From Pseudoduganella ginsengisoli (lineage in GTDB: Bacteria > Pseudomonadota > Gammaproteobacteria > Burkholderiales > Burkholderiaceae_D): a stretch of DNA of 64,000 bases. Each line of letters begins with the position of its first letter. Positions within the stretch are counted from its first letter, which is position 1. The stretch covers positions 24,433 through 88,432 of the forward strand of contig NZ_WNLA01000025.1 of the NCBI RefSeq assembly GCF_009720865.1, given 5' to 3'. Below, in pieces: positions 62,044 through 64,000 of this stretch. The notes below the pieces were generated by a model. It was not told where the DNA came from. It worked only from the letters and a program-made list of their open reading frames with translations, and did no database searches. The translations under genes and the position numbers were made by a program.

Positions 62044-64000
62044 ATGAGCAGCTTGCCTTTAACTTCTTCCACTCCTGTTCCCGTGGCGCGCACTGAAATG
62101 GTGTTTGTCATGGATGACGTGCCTGACCTGGCCGGATTGTTGCGGCAGATTTCTCCTGATAAAGAAGTGCATGTGTTGTCCAGGGCAGGCGACGGGCTGG
62201 CGCAGATGGCGGACGTGCTCGACGGACGCGACGGTATTACAGCCGTCCACCTGGTGTCGCATGGCGCGCAGGGAGAATTAAAGCTGGGCAGTACGCATTT
62301 GTCGGCGGCCAGTATCGACGCACATGCAACCGAGCTCGCACGTGTCGGCGCAGCGCTGGCGCCCGGTGCGGACTTGCTGCTGTATGGCTGCGATGCGGGC
62401 GCCGGCCAGGCTGGGGCAGACTTGGTGGCCGCGCTGGCGCACGCGACTGGTGCGGACGTGGCTGCTTCTACCGACGCTACTGGTGCTGTTGCGCTGGGTG
62501 GCGACTGGGTGTTGGAGCGGCAGGCTGGCGACATCAGCACGGCATCGCTGCTGGCGCCGCAAGGGGCTGCGCAGTGGCAAGGATTGTTATCATCCACCTT
62601 CGATTTTTCCAGCGGAACGTTGCGGGACAATAGCAATACCGATGGTAACGTCGAGCAAACGCTGAGCGGCGTGAAACTCACTGTGAACGCCGGCACTTCC
62701 CATGACGCGTACATTTGGGACGTCGCCGCCTATGGCTCCCTGACGTTAAGCAGCGGTGCAAATTATCTCAGCCTGAACAGCGGTAAGCTGCTGCTGATCG
62801 ACCAGTTGGGGGCGACAGACACCGTCACGTTCACCTTTGACACACCGATGGACCTCACCAGCCTGGACCTGGGCGACGGCACTGACTCCACCGGGATGTC
62901 GCTGGTGATAGCCTCCACCAATACCTCCAGCACGACGACTGTTTCAGTGCCTGCGCAGTCGGATACGCGGGTCACCTTGAATTGGACGGGGATTACCGGG
63001 TTTACCATTACAAAGTCTGGCGGTGGCGCCATTCCACAGCTCTTGCTGGACAACATAATCGGCACGGCGTCCGTCAGCGCGCCAGCTACGACGGTGACGG
63101 CGGCGTCGCTGTCCGCTGATACTGGCACGTCGTCTTCCGATTTCATCACGAAAACCGCGGCACAAACCATTTCCGGCACACTGAGCGCCAACCTGGCCAG
63201 TGGCGAGTATGTGGAAGTGTCGTACAACGGCGGCAGTACGTGGAGCAACGCCGGCAGCTATACGACAGGGTCGTCCTCCTGGTCCACCACCACGACACTG
63301 GCCGGCACCGGCACGTTCAAGGCGCGGGTCAGCAACAGTGGCGGCAGCAGTACCGCGTACAGCCACAGCTATACATTGGATACGACGGCGCCCACCAATA
63401 CCATCGCCACGGCGGCGTTGTCTGCCGACACCGGCACGTCGTCGGCGGACTTCATCACGAAGACCGCCGCGCAAACGATTTCCGGCACGCTGGCGTCGAA
63501 CCTGGCTAGCGGCGAATACGTGGAAGTGTCGATCGACAATGGCAGCACGTGGAGCACGGCCACTACCAGCACGGGACAAAATACGTGGTCGCTGTCATCG
63601 GTGACACTGGCGTCCAGCAATACTCTGAAAGTGCGCGTGTCCGATACGGCGGGCAATACCGGCACGGTGTATTCGCAAGCCTATACGCTCGACACGACGG
63701 CGCCGACCGCGACCGTCTCCCACAGCGCCTCGTCGTTGAAGGCGGGCGAAACGTCCACGGTCACCATCACGTTCAGCGAAGCGGTGACAGGATTGACCAC
63801 GGCCGACCTGACGGTAGCCAACGGTTCCATAGCCTCGCTCAGTTCATCCGATGGCGGCACCACGTGGACCGGTACGTACACGCCGACGTCCGGCATCGAA
63901 GACACGACCAACGTCATCACGCTGGACAATACCGGCGTGGCCGATACGGCAGGTAACGCCGGCAGCGGCACGGCCAGTTCGTCGAACTACACCATCGACA
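62044..64000 (+). CDS. Giant DUF4347/Ig-like repeat surface protein, N-terminal part
   Basis: At least 652 residues; it runs off the window. The N-terminal ~180 residues form a DUF4347 domain: VHLVSHGAQGELKLG, DLLLYGCDAGAGQAGADLV and DVAASTDATGAVALGGDWVLE. The paired SHG and YGCD motifs resemble the His-Cys dyads of caspase-like folds. From about residue 345, Ig-like repeats of about 100 residues begin (SADTGTSSSDFITKTAAQTISG, SGEYVEVS, TLDTTAPT), seen twice, followed by a different Ig-like unit (TVTITFSEAVTGLTTADL). There is no Sec signal, so type I secretion is likely. It is probably an adhesin. Confidence 0.88.
   Translation, partial: MSSLPLTSSTPVPVARTEMVFVMDDVPDLAGLLRQISPDKEVHVLSRAGDGLAQMADVLDGRDGITAVHLVSHGAQGELKLGSTHLSAASIDAHATELARVGAALAPGADLLLYGCDAGAGQAGADLVAALAHATGADVAASTDATGAVALGGDWVLERQAGDISTASLLAPQGAAQWQGLLSSTFDFSSGTLRDNSNTDGNVEQTLSGVKLTVNAGTSHDAYIWDVAAYGSLTLSSGANYLSLNSGKLLLIDQLGATDTVTFTFDTPMDLTSLDLGDGTDSTGMSLVIASTNTSSTTTVSVPAQSDTRVTLNWTGITGFTITKSGGGAIPQLLLDNIIGTASVSAPATTVTAASLSADTGTSSSDFITKTAAQTISGTLSANLASGEYVEVSYNGGSTWSNAGSYTTGSSSWSTTTTLAGTGTFKARVSNSGGSSTAYSHSYTLDTTAPTNTIATAALSADTGTSSADFITKTAAQTISGTLASNLASGEYVEVSIDNGSTWSTATTSTGQNTWSLSSVTLASSNTLKVRVSDTAGNTGTVYSQAYTLDTTAPTATVSHSASSLKAGETSTVTITFSEAVTGLTTADLTVANGSIASLSSSDGGTTWTGTYTPTSGIEDTTNVITLDNTGVADTAGNAGSGTASSSNYTID

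Overview
The window is high-GC bacterial chromosome. Gene content and order (hisI-hisE-HIT-tatABC, hemE next to priA, argP, ahpC-ahpF, M3 peptidase pairs, an Oxalobacteraceae-style TnpB element) point to a betaproteobacterium, most likely an Oxalobacteraceae member such as Janthinobacterium, Massilia or Duganella. The genus is inference. No prophage, rRNA or CRISPR array was seen.

Layout. 1-2.5 kb: the end of the histidine operon running into a HIT hydrolase and the twin-arginine translocase tatABC, followed by two copies of a 27-bp repeat. 2.6-12.6 kb: leftward genes for a DUF885 protein, a PH-domain membrane protein, a very large SNF2 helicase and an S9 peptidase, with a TnpB-only IS200/IS605-type element inserted between the last two. 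12.7-17.4 kb: hemE, a 700-bp gene-free stretch with clustered DnaA boxes, priA and argP. 17.6-21.5 kb: a degenerate HD-GYP protein, an AtaL-like protein and Rep helicase. 21.5-31.2 kb: five tandem paralogous membrane receptors of the 7TM-DISM/class III adenylate cyclase type plus a translationally coupled transglutaminase-like protein. This is the most unusual locus in the window. 31.2-37.3 kb: a LysR regulator divergent from an MBL-fold protein, slyX, a GMC oxidoreductase, NnrU, an M48 protease and a TMEM175-like channel. 37.3-46.4 kb: acyl-CoA synthetase, two tandem M3 peptidases, an MFS pump and small proteins. 46.6-55.7 kb: YgiQ radical SAM, an RCC1-repeat lipoprotein, a c-di-GMP sensor protein with NMT1-like/PAS/GGDEF/EAL domains, and ahpC-ahpF. 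55.7-59.2 kb: AI-2E family protein with a coupled cNMP-binding protein, and an ABC transporter. 59.2-59.6 kb: four tRNA genes (Asp-Val twice). 60-64 kb: two tail-collar secreted proteins sharing a near-identical 3' half, and the start of a giant DUF4347/Ig-like repeat protein that runs off the edge.

How parts may work together. Nucleotide second messengers recur: three apparently intact adenylate cyclases, a cyclase with lost catalytic residues, a receptor with no cyclase, a small cNMP-binding protein, a GGDEF-EAL protein and a degenerate HD-GYP protein. The hemE-priA interval looks like a candidate replication origin or DnaA-binding locus, since hemE adjoins the origin in Caulobacter and Rickettsia. 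All functional links beyond single-gene homology are inference from sequence alone.
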